Assembly: GCF_000186345.1 (NCBI RefSeq)
Contig: NC_014962.1
Coordinates: 2,480,001 to 2,544,000 of the forward strand
Origin: Isosphaera pallida ATCC 43644
GTDB taxonomy: Bacteria > Planctomycetota > Planctomycetia > Isosphaerales > Isosphaeraceae
Length of the DNA stretch: 64,000 nucleotides
Reading direction: 5' to 3'
The notes beneath the pieces were generated by a model. It made no database searches and was not told the DNA's origin. It saw only the letters and a program-made list of their open reading frames with translations. Shown here piece by piece: positions 44,786 through 53,927 of this stretch (position 1 is its first letter; each line of letters opens with the position of its first letter). The position numbers and the translations under genes were made by a program.

Positions 44786-46564
44786 ATGATGAAGATCTTG
44801 GGACGATGTACGGATCGTCCGTTTCGACCCGAGACCCCACCCGCTGGACTCCCGCCCCCCATGACCGCCCCACCCCTTCCCCCTTCCTCCAAACCGCTCG
44901 CCCAACCCTCGGAGGCCACGTCGCCGTCCAACGCGGTGGTGACCAGTCCTGCAACGTTGGAGGTCGTTCAATCATCTCCCTGGACGATGGCGGCAACGCT
45001 CGAACCAGCACGTGAGCGTGACGCGACGGCGCGGATGTTGGAGGAGACGGTTCCGCATGTCCGTGTAGATGGTTCCGCCAGCGAGGCGGACGCGGTGACC
45101 GCGTCGGTCCCGCCCACGCTTGGCCTCGGAAATCGCGACGTGGAGGTCGCTTCCGGGACGGCGGTCTCCTCGCAACCATCCTTTTCCGCGTCGAGCGGAC
45201 CGCTGGTCATCGCGTGCGGTGGCGACGAGTTTGAAGGCCGGGACTTGGGCCCCTACCACCTGATTCGTCGGGTGGGCGAAGGGACTATGGGACGGGTGTA
45301 TGAGGCTCAACACCGCGGTCTGGCCCGTCTCTGCGCAATCAAGATCATGAATCCCGACCTCGCCCGTCGTCAGCCGTGGTTGGTGGAGAACTTCTATGAG
45401 GAAGCGCGGGCGGCGGCGCGGTTGGATCATCCCCACGTGGTGGCGGTCCGCAACCTGGGCTGCGAGCGCGGGGTGCATTTCCTCGAACTCGAATACGTGC
45501 CCGGCGGCGAAAGCCTCAAGCAGCGGGTCGTGGTCCACGGTCCGCAACCACCGGCCAAGGTGGCCTGTTGGGGGCGTCAGATCGCCCTCGCGCTGGCCGC
45601 GGCGCACCGTCAAGGCTTGGTTCACCGCGACGTCAAACCAGCCAACGTGCTGGTGACGCCCGACGAGCAGGTCAAGCTCGCCGACTTCGGCCTGGTTCGT
45701 CCCCTGGTCAAGACCGAAGCCCCATCCGCCGCCGGTCCGGTTAGCGCGAGGGCGGTGAAGAGATCGACTCCCGGCGACGTGGTTCGAGGCGGTGTCGGTT
45801 GGACCTCACCAACGGCCGCGGCCCGTGCGGCACGCCATCACGCGGTGGCGGGCACACCTATGTTCATGGCTCCCGAATTGTTCCGGGGCAAGCCGGCCAC
45901 GCCCGCCTCCGACGCCTACGCGCTGGGGGTGACCCTGTTTTATCTGGCGACCGCCCGGTTGCCATTCACCGCCTCCTCGGTCAACCGTCTCATCAAGTTG
46001 CACCTTCAGGCCGAGCCACCCGACCCGCGCGACCTCATCCCCGAGATCAACGACGATCTGGCCGAGGTGATTCTGCACTGTCTGGCCAAGAAGCCCCGCC
46101 ATCGGATTCATGACCTCCAACAGTTGGCCGAGCGTCTCCAGGCGATCTTTTTCCAGTATCGGGACATTCATGAACTTGTTCTGCAGGCGCTCGAAGGCAT
46201 GGAGGGGGTCGTGGTCCAGGGGGGCCAGGGCCGTTATCGTCTGATCTGCCCAGTCCCCGACGACCGGATTCAAGAGGTGTACGTCGAGACCGGACATGAC
46301 GCCCAAGGCGAACCAACCCTATCGGTTTACTCGCTCTGCGCGCCAGCCGACCCCGATCATTATGGCTATGCGTTGAGGCTCAACGCCGAGTTGTCCCATG
46401 GAGCGATCTCGGTGCGCCGAGTCGGTGGCGAATCGATGTTTGTTATGGCGCGCAATCATCCGTTGACGCGCGTGGCCGCCGCCGACGTGGCCGCCTCGAT
46501 CCGCGAGATCGCTCATCACGCCGACCAGGTTGAGGCCCGTTTCTCCCGCATGGACCTCTTCTAA
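44786..46564 (+). CDS. Serine/threonine protein kinase with C-terminal YbjN-like domain
   Basis: A 592-residue Hanks-type kinase. The first ~150 residues are a disordered proline/threonine-rich region. The kinase domain covers about 156-450: glycine loop GEGTMG (164-169), Lys186 in AIKI, catalytic HRDVKPAN (280-287), DFG (300-302) and GTPMFMAPE (357-365). The activation segment is longer than usual (about 55 residues). After the kinase domain, residues 460-592 resemble the YbjN / type III-secretion-chaperone-like fold (RYRLICPVPDDRIQEVYV; LNAELSHGAISV; ADQVEARF). No transmembrane helix is visible, so it is probably cytosolic. Two adjacent ATGs are possible starts. Substrate unknown. Confidence 0.9.
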   Translation: MMKILGRCTDRPFRPETPPAGLPPPMTAPPLPPSSKPLAQPSEATSPSNAVVTSPATLEVVQSSPWTMAATLEPARERDATARMLEETVPHVRVDGSASEADAVTASVPPTLGLGNRDVEVASGTAVSSQPSFSASSGPLVIACGGDEFEGRDLGPYHLIRRVGEGTMGRVYEAQHRGLARLCAIKIMNPDLARRQPWLVENFYEEARAAARLDHPHVVAVRNLGCERGVHFLELEYVPGGESLKQRVVVHGPQPPAKVACWGRQIALALAAAHRQGLVHRDVKPANVLVTPDEQVKLADFGLVRPLVKTEAPSAAGPVSARAVKRSTPGDVVRGGVGWTSPTAAARAARHHAVAGTPMFMAPELFRGKPATPASDAYALGVTLFYLATARLPFTASSVNRLIKLHLQAEPPDPRDLIPEINDDLAEVILHCLAKKPRHRIHDLQQLAERLQAIFFQYRDIHELVLQALEGMEGVVVQGGQGRYRLICPVPDDRIQEVYVETGHDAQGEPTLSVYSLCAPADPDHYGYALRLNAELSHGAISVRRVGGESMFVMARNHPLTRVAAADVAASIREIAHHADQVEARFSRMDLF

Positions 46565-47272
46565 CAGCTTGAGCCGACCCGCCACGTCCGTGCCCTCGTC
46601 GCAATCGTCGCGGCGAATCGGTTCGTGTCAACCGCCCGCCTCGGAGGGTTCGTCGCAACCGGTGGGGCGAGCCGACCAGTGCCGGGGAATGGGCTAAGCG
46701 GAGACGACCTCGGGACCGATTCTCCCCGCAGAGAACTCTGCGAAGCGCTCGGACATCCTCGACCGAGTCCGCTCGTTCCAGGAAGATTTCGAGTAGGATC
46801 GTCCAGGTAGGACGGATTCCAGCGCGATCGCGGATGGGGAGTCACGGCGCTAGTCCGCCGCGATCCCGGTTGACGACCTCCGCCGTTTGTCTCTTGTCGT
46901 TGGCGTCTCCGCCTTGACCTGTCCAGGTTTGGATCGCAACGCGAGGGGCCGATCTGGTGAGAGTGGACCCGCCGACGGTGGCCAGGAGGGAAACCCGTCG
47001 CGCCGGTGTCGAACCGTGTGCCGATCCGACTGCATGCACGTCGGGGAGGCTCGGCGGTGGGACCGCGTCGCGCCGGGGATCGTTCCATTCGAAGGGACCA
47101 GAGGCGGCCGTCTTCCCCCGACGCGAACCGAGGGAGGTTCCGTCGAGACGGATCGGATCGGATCGAATCGCCGCGTGCGAATCGCTTGAATCGTTCGGAC
47201 CATGCGGCGAGACCAAGTTCGAGCGTCCAACCGCCCGCGACGCGACGCGGCGCAAGGCATGGAGGTGCGAAG
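46565..47272. other. Intergenic region before the secreted CARDB-type protein
   Basis: About 700 bases with many GATCGG-type short repeats but no convincing gene. A long minus-strand open frame here is arginine/proline-rich and looks like composition, not a protein. The GTG start of the next gene has GGAGG at 47261-47265. Confidence 0.45.
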
Positions 47273-48535
47273 GTGTTGCAGCTCAAGACTGGCTTCGGCA
47301 AAGGTGACCGCCCGCGACGATCGGCTCCCCGTTGGTTGGCCGCCACTCGTTCCAAGCCCAAGGTGATTAGGCGGCCCGACTTGGACAACCTGGAAAGCCG
47401 TCAGCTGATGGCCTTCTCGGCGCTGGGGTACTCCCGACCCGATCTGTTGGTATCGGGTTACGCCGCGCCGGTGGCCTCCTATGGACGGCCTCTGAGCTTG
47501 GTGATTGACGTTCGCAATCTAGGCGCGACCTCCATACGTGAACCTCTTGGGTTCTTTGATTCCCGGGCGGCCGCCGATCCCACGTTACGCTATCCGACCG
47601 ACGCCTTCACCGCCTCCACCACCGCTGACGCCCCCGAAAGCGTGGTGCGTGTCTTCTTGTCTCGCACGCCGCGTCTGACACCGCGGGCGGTGCAATTGGC
47701 CGACATCAACGTGCCCAACATCCGCCAGAACAGCCTGGTGCGCCTTCTGCCCGAGGACGCTCTGCCGCCCAACGTGGCGATCGAGCCCCACTTGCTGCCA
47801 CCCAACGGCATCCAGACCCAAACCATCAACACGGCTCCCACAATCAACCTGCCGGCGGTCAACGATCCCCGCGTGGCCGACTTCCCGGTGGAAGGCATCC
47901 TTTATCTGATCCTCAAGGCCGACGCCACCCACGTTGTCGCCGAACATGACGAGACCAACAATTTCTCCACTGCCATTCCCATCCGTCTGGCTCCGGTGCA
48001 GCCTAACTTCGAGGCGGTCGGCTTCGATGCGCCCCGTGGAATGCAGCCCGGCGACCTGATTCGTCCTCGTCTGCTCATCTCTAACACCGGCACCGCTAAC
48101 GTGCCCCTCACCGAGCCGCTGCGGATCGATCTGGTCGCCACCCGCGACGCGCAACTCGACGCCAACGACATCGCCTTCGCCAGCTATCAAGTCGATCAAG
48201 TCGCCCCACTGACCTTGGCTCCCACTCGCCGACTCGTCCCAGGAGCACGCAACCTCGTCAATCCGGCCAACATCCGTCGTGTCGATCCCTTCAACTCGCC
48301 GCTGTTCCCCACCAGCCCCAACGTCCGCATCCCCAACAGCACCAATCGTTTCAACATCGGTCTCGTCGTCGATCCCGAAAACCGAATCAAGGAACTGCGC
48401 GAACCTCGGCCCGGTCCTGTGGTCCGCCTCGCCCAACTTCGCAAGGTGGGCGAACCAATGCGGGGGATCGGACCGATCAACGAATCCGTACGGGGTGAAG
48501 CGACGCGACCGCTCAACTTCCCGCGCCGCCCTTGA
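47273..48535 (+). CDS. Secreted protein with planctomycete N-terminal motif and CARDB-type domains
   Basis: A 420-residue protein. GTG 47273 is chosen because GGAGG lies 7 bases upstream; the open frame before it is arginine-rich nonsense-like sequence. The N-terminus has a basic region then DNLESRQLMAFSALG, which matches the LExRxLL-type motif seen at the start of many planctomycete extracellular proteins. Two repeats of about 140 residues follow, each with a strand pattern ending HDETNNFSTAIPI (first) and DPENRIKEL (second). The ExNN motif is characteristic of CARDB (cell-adhesion related) beta-domains. Probably cell-surface or secreted; partner unknown. Confidence 0.72.
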   Translation: MLQLKTGFGKGDRPRRSAPRWLAATRSKPKVIRRPDLDNLESRQLMAFSALGYSRPDLLVSGYAAPVASYGRPLSLVIDVRNLGATSIREPLGFFDSRAAADPTLRYPTDAFTASTTADAPESVVRVFLSRTPRLTPRAVQLADINVPNIRQNSLVRLLPEDALPPNVAIEPHLLPPNGIQTQTINTAPTINLPAVNDPRVADFPVEGILYLILKADATHVVAEHDETNNFSTAIPIRLAPVQPNFEAVGFDAPRGMQPGDLIRPRLLISNTGTANVPLTEPLRIDLVATRDAQLDANDIAFASYQVDQVAPLTLAPTRRLVPGARNLVNPANIRRVDPFNSPLFPTSPNVRIPNSTNRFNIGLVVDPENRIKELREPRPGPVVRLAQLRKVGEPMRGIGPINESVRGEATRPLNFPRRP

Positions 48536-48583
48536 TGGGATCGAACGGAACCGGATCGAATCGACCTACGTGGAGTCGCGCTA

Positions 48584-48633
48584 ACCACGATCGGGAAACG
48601 ATGTGATTCGATTCATTTCCACTCGATCGTGGT
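48584..48633. terminator. Stem-loop after the CARDB-type gene
   Basis: Arms ACCACGATCG (48584-48593) and CGATCGTGGT (48624-48633) are exact reverse complements, and part of the loop can pair further (GGAAA/TTTCC). It lies about 50 bases past the stop codon. Confidence 0.5.
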
Positions 48634-48691
48634 GGAACCAGGCTCCCATTCCCCCTCCTTCACGCGCGTTCGGTGTTTCCCGAGCGTGAGG

Positions 48692-48731
48692 CGGCGTGGT
48701 CCCAAGTTCCCCACGTTGGGACGACAACGCC
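48692..48731. terminator. Second stem-loop between convergent CARDB and HNH genes
   Basis: GTCCCAA (48699-48705) pairs with TTGGGAC (48716-48722), extended by GGCGT/ACGCC across a small internal loop. It probably serves the HNH gene on the minus strand or both. Confidence 0.4.
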
Positions 48732-48825
48732 CACGTGCCGACGGTTCGTCTTAGGACGGATCGTCGGCGTTCTTGTTTCGAATTCGGATCACGCTCGACT
48801 CAAGATGACAACAGCCCCTGATGAG

Positions 48826-49278
48826 TCATTTCTGTTTCTTGGCCCAAGCGACGTGACGCGCCACGCCGGGATGGGCCAGAAGGGCTTCACGGGTGTTGAA
48901 CGAGCGCGCCAATTCCTTCTCGTCGGGAATTAAGCAGTGGATTCCCTGATGACAAAGCGTACATAACCACAGCCCCCGGTGGTTCATTTCGCGGCGGGTG
49001 AACTCCGCCTTGAAGCGAGGTTTACGATGCACGGCGCGGGGAATCAGATGGTGGAAGGTCAGAGGTTGGGATCGCCCGCACAACTCGCAGCATTCCGGTT
49101 CGTGGGGCCGTCCCAGAGAGAAATCGTCCTTGTGTTCGGACTCGGAGCGGGTCTCGAAATCAGAGTTGTCGTGATCGTGAACGTGTAACGAAGAGGATAC
49201 GAGGGCGTTGGCGCGGGTCGGGGAGGTGTTCGACCGGCGTCGTTCGTCCGCGTGATCCCGATGACGTCGGGAAGGCAT
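48826..49278 (-). CDS. HNH endonuclease-like protein
   Basis: A 150-residue protein. The first ~55 residues are polar and disordered. The C-terminal domain has CELCGRSQPLTFHHLIPRAVH and CTLCHQGIH: four cysteines in two CxxC pairs would bind zinc, and HH plus the later H fit the HNH (beta-beta-alpha-metal) nuclease site. Proteins of this exact pattern are stand-alone HNH family members of unknown target. ATG 49278 is preferred to TTG 49296. It is convergent with the CARDB-type gene. Confidence 0.8.
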   Translation of the reverse strand: MPSRRHRDHADERRRSNTSPTRANALVSSSLHVHDHDNSDFETRSESEHKDDFSLGRPHEPECCELCGRSQPLTFHHLIPRAVHRKPRFKAEFTRREMNHRGLWLCTLCHQGIHCLIPDEKELARSFNTREALLAHPGVARHVAWAKKQK

Positions 49279-49419
49279 GAGCAGACTCGGTTCCAAACGG
49301 GGTGAGGACCGCGTGATGCGAATCCGCCGGGGAGGATGACCCCTTCCACCGGGTGTGGCCCGTGCCGCGTTGGTCGCGTCTGGATGATCCCTGCGAGGGC
49401 CAGACGCGACAAGGCGGGG

Positions 49420-50886
49420 TCAGGGGGCGGCAACGGTGGCTGGGCGTTCGGTTCGGCGATTGCGGTCGGGGTTGAATTCGGCCTGATCCCAGATCGGTCC
49501 GTACACCTCCTTGTCGAAGGGAGGACAGCCCGAGGGAAACTGACCGTATTGATTGTTCTTGGATCGCATCAATCCGGTGCAATAACTGAAGGTGCGACAG
49601 ATTCGCTTCCGTTCTAGCGGTTTGCCGGCCAGGATTCGGGCGGCGAAGTCGGGTTGGGCGAGCGCTCCTCGGCCATAGCCCATGAAGGTCACGTCGCCCG
49701 CGGCCACTTGGGCCGCGCCGACGTGGAAGGCAAACTCCTGGAGCCAGCTGTAACCGGTGCCCACCAACGCCAGGTCGGGGAAGGCTCGTTGCACTGTCGC
49801 GGCGGCCACCAGATGCCGCGCCACCCCTTCCAAAGGGTGTTCGGGCGACTCGTAGCCGTCGGTTGGCGGGAACTCGAAGGGGCGTCCCCAGTGCGGGTTG
49901 GCGTAGGGGTTGCCCAGGGTCACATTGACCAACCCGACCCCCAACTCCCGAAGTTGCGCAATCAATTCCAGTGGTTCGTCAAAATCCATCTTGAGCGGGT
50001 TGGATTCGTCCACTCCCCAGGCACAGAGGTAGGGGCTTTGATAATCTTCGGGAATGCCCTGATCGTCGGGCCCGCCGTGGCGATAAGGCAGGCCGTCAGA
50101 AAGGTTCAAGCGGGTGGCGATCAAAGCGTCGGGCTTCTCGCGGCGGATGCGCATGACCACGTCGCGAATGAACCGGGTTCGGTTGAAGAAGGTACCGCCG
50201 TATTTGCCGGGGCGTCCCCGCGCGCCCAGCAACTCGTTGAGCAAATAGCCGTGGCACTGCTTGAGATCAACGAAGTCGAAGCCGATCCGGTAGGCCAGCA
50301 GGGCGGCGGTAGTATAGTGAAGCTGGAGGCGGTCCAACTCCTCGTCACTGATGAGGGGGTCGCTGGGACGCACCAACCGCCCGGTCGCTTTGTCTAGGTA
50401 GGTTCGCGCGTCCAGCAGAGGATGATGTTGGGCCAGGATTGGCTTTTTGTAGCTGTAGCGGCCCGAGTGGGTCAGTTGCAGACCCACTAGCAGGTCGTCG
50501 TCACGGCCAAACGCTTCACGATGGGCTTGACGGATTGTGTCGAGGATTGCGCGCAGGCTCTCGACATGGGCGGGAGAGATCATCAGTTGGCGGGGGTTAG
50601 CCCGGCCTTCCGGCACCACCGCACAGGCTTCAACCCAGATCAGCTTCGCCCCCCCGGAGCCAAAGCGTTGGTAGCGTCGCAGCGTCAAGGGGCCGGCTCG
50701 GCCGTCGAGGTCGCCGTCGCACCCTTCCATAGGTTGGATTGCCAGACGGTTGCCCACGATGCGGTTGCCTACCTGGACTGGTCGGGTGAGGGGTTCAAAG
50801 TCGTTTTGTATGCGGATCTCCAGCCCGCGGTTGCGGGCGTCCTCACTGAGCGCCTCCGGTGTTTTGTATTTGAAAAACCGAGCCAA
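49420..50886 (-). CDS. NADH:flavin oxidoreductase (old yellow enzyme family)
   Basis: A 488-residue FMN-dependent TIM-barrel enzyme starting at TTG 50886, with GGAGG about 8 bases upstream. RLAIQPMEGCDGDLDG, LQLTHSGRYSYKKP, FDFVDLKQCHGYLLNELLG, and the C-terminal GDVTFMGYGRGALAQPDFA match the OYE pattern for FMN and substrate binding (His-Ser, Gln-Cys-His, Arg). Such enzymes reduce activated C=C bonds using NAD(P)H. No [4Fe-4S] cluster motif of the enoate-reductase type was found, despite the extra C-terminal cysteines. Substrate unknown. The same-strand ABC genes lie upstream. Confidence 0.88.
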   Translation of the reverse strand: MARFFKYKTPEALSEDARNRGLEIRIQNDFEPLTRPVQVGNRIVGNRLAIQPMEGCDGDLDGRAGPLTLRRYQRFGSGGAKLIWVEACAVVPEGRANPRQLMISPAHVESLRAILDTIRQAHREAFGRDDDLLVGLQLTHSGRYSYKKPILAQHHPLLDARTYLDKATGRLVRPSDPLISDEELDRLQLHYTTAALLAYRIGFDFVDLKQCHGYLLNELLGARGRPGKYGGTFFNRTRFIRDVVMRIRREKPDALIATRLNLSDGLPYRHGGPDDQGIPEDYQSPYLCAWGVDESNPLKMDFDEPLELIAQLRELGVGLVNVTLGNPYANPHWGRPFEFPPTDGYESPEHPLEGVARHLVAAATVQRAFPDLALVGTGYSWLQEFAFHVGAAQVAAGDVTFMGYGRGALAQPDFAARILAGKPLERKRICRTFSYCTGLMRSKNNQYGQFPSGCPPFDKEVYGPIWDQAEFNPDRNRRTERPATVAAP

Positions 50887-51107
50887 GGTTCGATCCTCCC
50901 CGCCGTTGCGGTCTCAGGTGTTGCAGAGTGTGGGAGTATACGTGCCTCATTATGGACCGTCGCTTCCCTTTGGCCAAGGGGAGACCGATCCGGTCCCATC
51001 ACGGTGGCGTCGTTGGTGATAGAACCGGATCGAGTCGGGACGGATGTTTGGGAAACGGAACCTGCCTCAAGATCCGTCGTCCTGGGGGCGTCACGTCGGG
51101 GGCAGGG

Positions 51108-51854
51108 TCAAGCAGCGCGGACCTTAGCCAGAAGTTCGCGGGTGATGTTTTGGCGGGGGTCGTTGAAGAGGCGGTCGGGCGGAGCCGATTCGATGAGACG
51201 CCCTGAATCCAACACGTGAACCGTTGTCGCGGCGTGGCGGGCGAACTCCATCGCGTGGGTGACAATCACCATGGTCAGGCCGTCGCGCGCCAGGTCGGCC
51301 ATGACCGACAGCACCTCGGCGGTCATTTTGGGATCGAGCGCGCTAGTTGGCTCGTCGAACAGGATCGCCTCGGGCTTCATCGCCAAGGCACGGGCGATGG
51401 CGACCCGCTGTTGCTGGCCACCCGAGAGGGACGAGGGCCGTTTGTGGGCGTGGCCGAGCATCCCCACCCGATCCAGAAGCGGCTTGGCCCGTGCTTCGGC
51501 CTCCTCACGCGACAGACCCAGTACCGTCCGAGGCGCTTCGATCACATTTTCCATCACCGTGAGGTGAGGAAACAGATGGAACGCTTGAAAGACCATGCCC
51601 AGCTTAAGCCGGATCTGGTGATGGAGCGCTGCCTTGCGCGAGGTCGAGCAATGGGCGGTGACAGTCAGATCGTCCACCGTGACACAACCGCCGTGGAACT
51701 CCTCCAGGCCGTTGAGACAGCGCAGCAGGGTAGATTTGCCACTGCCAGAGGGACCGATCAGCACCGCGACCTCCCCCCGTTCGATCGTTAGATCGATCCC
51801 CTTGAGAATCGTCGTCTTGCCGTGACGCTTGACCAGTTCGCGCGTGTGGATCAT
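51108..51854 (-). CDS. Polar amino acid ABC transporter ATP-binding protein
   Basis: A 248-residue ATPase of the GlnQ/HisP type. Walker A GPSGSGKST (34-42), FQAFHLFPHLTVMENVIEAP (Q-loop), signature LSGGQQQR (143-150), Walker B AILFDEP (163-169) and MVIVTHAMEFAR (H-loop) are all present. It powers the binding protein-permease encoded just upstream on the same strand (about 100 bases apart). The substrate is probably a polar amino acid, based on family. Confidence 0.93.
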   Translation of the reverse strand: MIHTRELVKRHGKTTILKGIDLTIERGEVAVLIGPSGSGKSTLLRCLNGLEEFHGGCVTVDDLTVTAHCSTSRKAALHHQIRLKLGMVFQAFHLFPHLTVMENVIEAPRTVLGLSREEAEARAKPLLDRVGMLGHAHKRPSSLSGGQQQRVAIARALAMKPEAILFDEPTSALDPKMTAEVLSVMADLARDGLTMVIVTHAMEFARHAATTVHVLDSGRLIESAPPDRLFNDPRQNITRELLAKVRAA

Positions 51855-51958
51855 CGATCAAGAACCCCCTTTCCAAATAAGGGTGGTGAAATGGAAACGT
51901 AACGTGGTTGGGAGAGGGATCGCGCGGCGATGCGCCGCCGTTTCTATTACTTACGAAC

Positions 51959-53692
51959 TTACGAACGCAGGTCGTTTTGGTCGTGATCGCGGGTGTTGAC
52001 GTTGGCGGGTGGCGTGGTCGAGTCGGGTTCGTCATCGTCGGGTTTATGACCATCCAACCGTCGCTCAAACCAGGTGGAGAACCAGGCCAAAGGCAGACTC
52101 ATTGCTAGATAAATCGCGCCAGCGGCCAGACCGAACTCGACGACGCCGCCCTGGGTGTTGGAGAGGATCGAATACTGCTTGGTCAATTCGACGAGGGTGA
52201 TGACCGAACAGACCGAGGTGTCCTTGAACATGGCGATGAAGTCGTTGGTCACTGGCGGCACCACGATGCGGACGGTTTGCGGCAGCACCACCCGGCGAAT
52301 CGCCTGAAACAAGGTCATCCCCAACGCCCGCGCCGCTTCGAGTTGACCGCGCGGGATCGCTTGCAGCCCAGCGCGGTAAATTTCGGCCTCGTAGGCCGAA
52401 TAGTTGATCGCCAGCCCCAACACCCCCGCGGCGATCGCTGGCAGGTAGACCCCCAACTCAGGCATGAGGTAAAAGAGGAAGAACAGCTGGAGCATCAACG
52501 GCGTGCCCCGAATGACCTCGACGTAGCCCCTCAATAGCCAGTCCAGTGGCTTGGGGCCGTACACCCGTCCCAGGGCGATTACCATCCCGGCCAGAATCGC
52601 CAAGGGCATCGCGGCGCAGGCGAGGAAGATGGTCATTCCGGCGGCAGCAATCAGGGTAGGGCCGTAGACGATCAGGCGTCCAAAGTCGAGGCCCCGTTTG
52701 GGTCGAACCTGTTCAACGCTGGTTGCCTCAAAGGTCGCCAGAGTTTCCTGGGCCTCGTTCCAAACGTTCCACGTTTCATAGATCTTGCGCAGCTCGCCCG
52801 AGGCGATGAGCTTGCCGATTGCCTGGTCCAACCGGTCGCGCAATTCGATGTCATCTGCACGGACATACATGACATAATAGCCGCACCCCTCCGGTGGTCC
52901 GGCGGCAGCGAGCTTTTGATATTCGGGACGACCCAGGTAGAAGCGGCTAGGGGCAAGGTCCTGCAGCGTGCAATCGACCTGACCGTTGACGGTGGCCATT
53001 AGGGCGTTGGTGGTCCCCTCGAAATAAACCACCTCCACCAGCGAAGGGTCAGAATTCGCCCGAGCGTACTGTTCGGCTCCCGACCCACCCAACACCCCGA
53101 CCCGCCAGCGGCCCCCGTCCGGCTTGGCGAACTTCAGGTCGGCCCAGGAACGGACGATCCCCCCTTTGAGTGCCAGCAGCTGAAGCTGATAGACATAGTA
53201 AGGACGGGTCGAGAGATAACGCGATTCTCGGCTTGGCGTTTTCTCATATCCATTGACAACAACATCTACGTCACCACGCTCAAGGAGTTGCAGCAGCGTG
53301 TCCCAACCGCCTTGACGGAACTCCGGAGTGATTCCGCCCAGTTCTCGGCCCACCGCCGTTAGCAGATCGAGTTCAAAGCCGACGAGCTGCTCGTTGTCGT
53401 CGCGGAACAAAAACGGTGCGCCACCTTCCTCGTCGGAGCCAAACCGCAGCACGCCTGACTCGCTCACGCGGGGCCAGGCCGGGCCGCCGGGTTGACCCTG
53501 GGCGGGCATGATGGTTCCGCAACCAGCGATCAGCAGCGCGAGGACCGTGCGCACCAGCCACGGGGTTGTCTCGTCGTTCCGCCGTGCCGCGCGGAACGGG
53601 TGACAGGCCGTGTTCGTGTTCTTCAACCACTTGGACAAGGGGGGGGAGGGTTCGTCCGAAGACGACGACGCGACGTCGTCGCAATGCTCCAT
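51959..53692 (-). CDS. Fused amino-acid-binding protein and permease of an ABC transporter
   Basis: A 577-residue two-domain protein. ATG 53692 has GAGGA about 8 bases upstream. After a polar N-terminal region, a hydrophobic segment with lipobox LIAGC (Cys58) leads into a family-3 solute-binding domain (about 80-300): VLRFGSDEEGGAPFLFRD, LVGFELDLLTAVGRELG and DVVVNGYEKTPSRE. A permease domain (about 330-560) follows, with five or so helices and the coupling loop AARALGMTLFQAIRRVVLPQTVRIVVPPVTNDFIAMFKDTSVCSVI. Such fusions occur in some bacteria and place receptor and channel in one chain. The neighbouring ATPase completes the system. Confidence 0.92.
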   Translation of the reverse strand: MEHCDDVASSSSDEPSPPLSKWLKNTNTACHPFRAARRNDETTPWLVRTVLALLIAGCGTIMPAQGQPGGPAWPRVSESGVLRFGSDEEGGAPFLFRDDNEQLVGFELDLLTAVGRELGGITPEFRQGGWDTLLQLLERGDVDVVVNGYEKTPSRESRYLSTRPYYVYQLQLLALKGGIVRSWADLKFAKPDGGRWRVGVLGGSGAEQYARANSDPSLVEVVYFEGTTNALMATVNGQVDCTLQDLAPSRFYLGRPEYQKLAAAGPPEGCGYYVMYVRADDIELRDRLDQAIGKLIASGELRKIYETWNVWNEAQETLATFEATSVEQVRPKRGLDFGRLIVYGPTLIAAAGMTIFLACAAMPLAILAGMVIALGRVYGPKPLDWLLRGYVEVIRGTPLMLQLFFLFYLMPELGVYLPAIAAGVLGLAINYSAYEAEIYRAGLQAIPRGQLEAARALGMTLFQAIRRVVLPQTVRIVVPPVTNDFIAMFKDTSVCSVITLVELTKQYSILSNTQGGVVEFGLAAGAIYLAMSLPLAWFSTWFERRLDGHKPDDDEPDSTTPPANVNTRDHDQNDLRS

Positions 53693-53927
53693 CAGGTCAT
53701 CTCCTCGCGCGGTCGGGGGAGGACGCGAACCGCGGCGTTGTGGGTTGAAAAGAATGGGGTGAACAACGGTTAGAGGAAACCATTCTCGACAGGGAAACGG
53801 GCGGTTGGCCGCGATTTCAGGTTTAGAGGGTGCCCTCGAATTCCAGGGGAATCGGTGGGATGGCCGAGGCGACACGCGATCTCGGGGGGAGGGGATTCCC
53901 TCTGGTTGAGATCGACGCGGCGGGGTC

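Noticed and set aside
46561-47388. 275-residue minus-strand frame in the gap before the CARDB-type gene
   Set aside because: Arg/Pro/Ser-rich low-complexity translation, no start signal, and it overlaps the upstream region and start of a better supported plus-strand gene.
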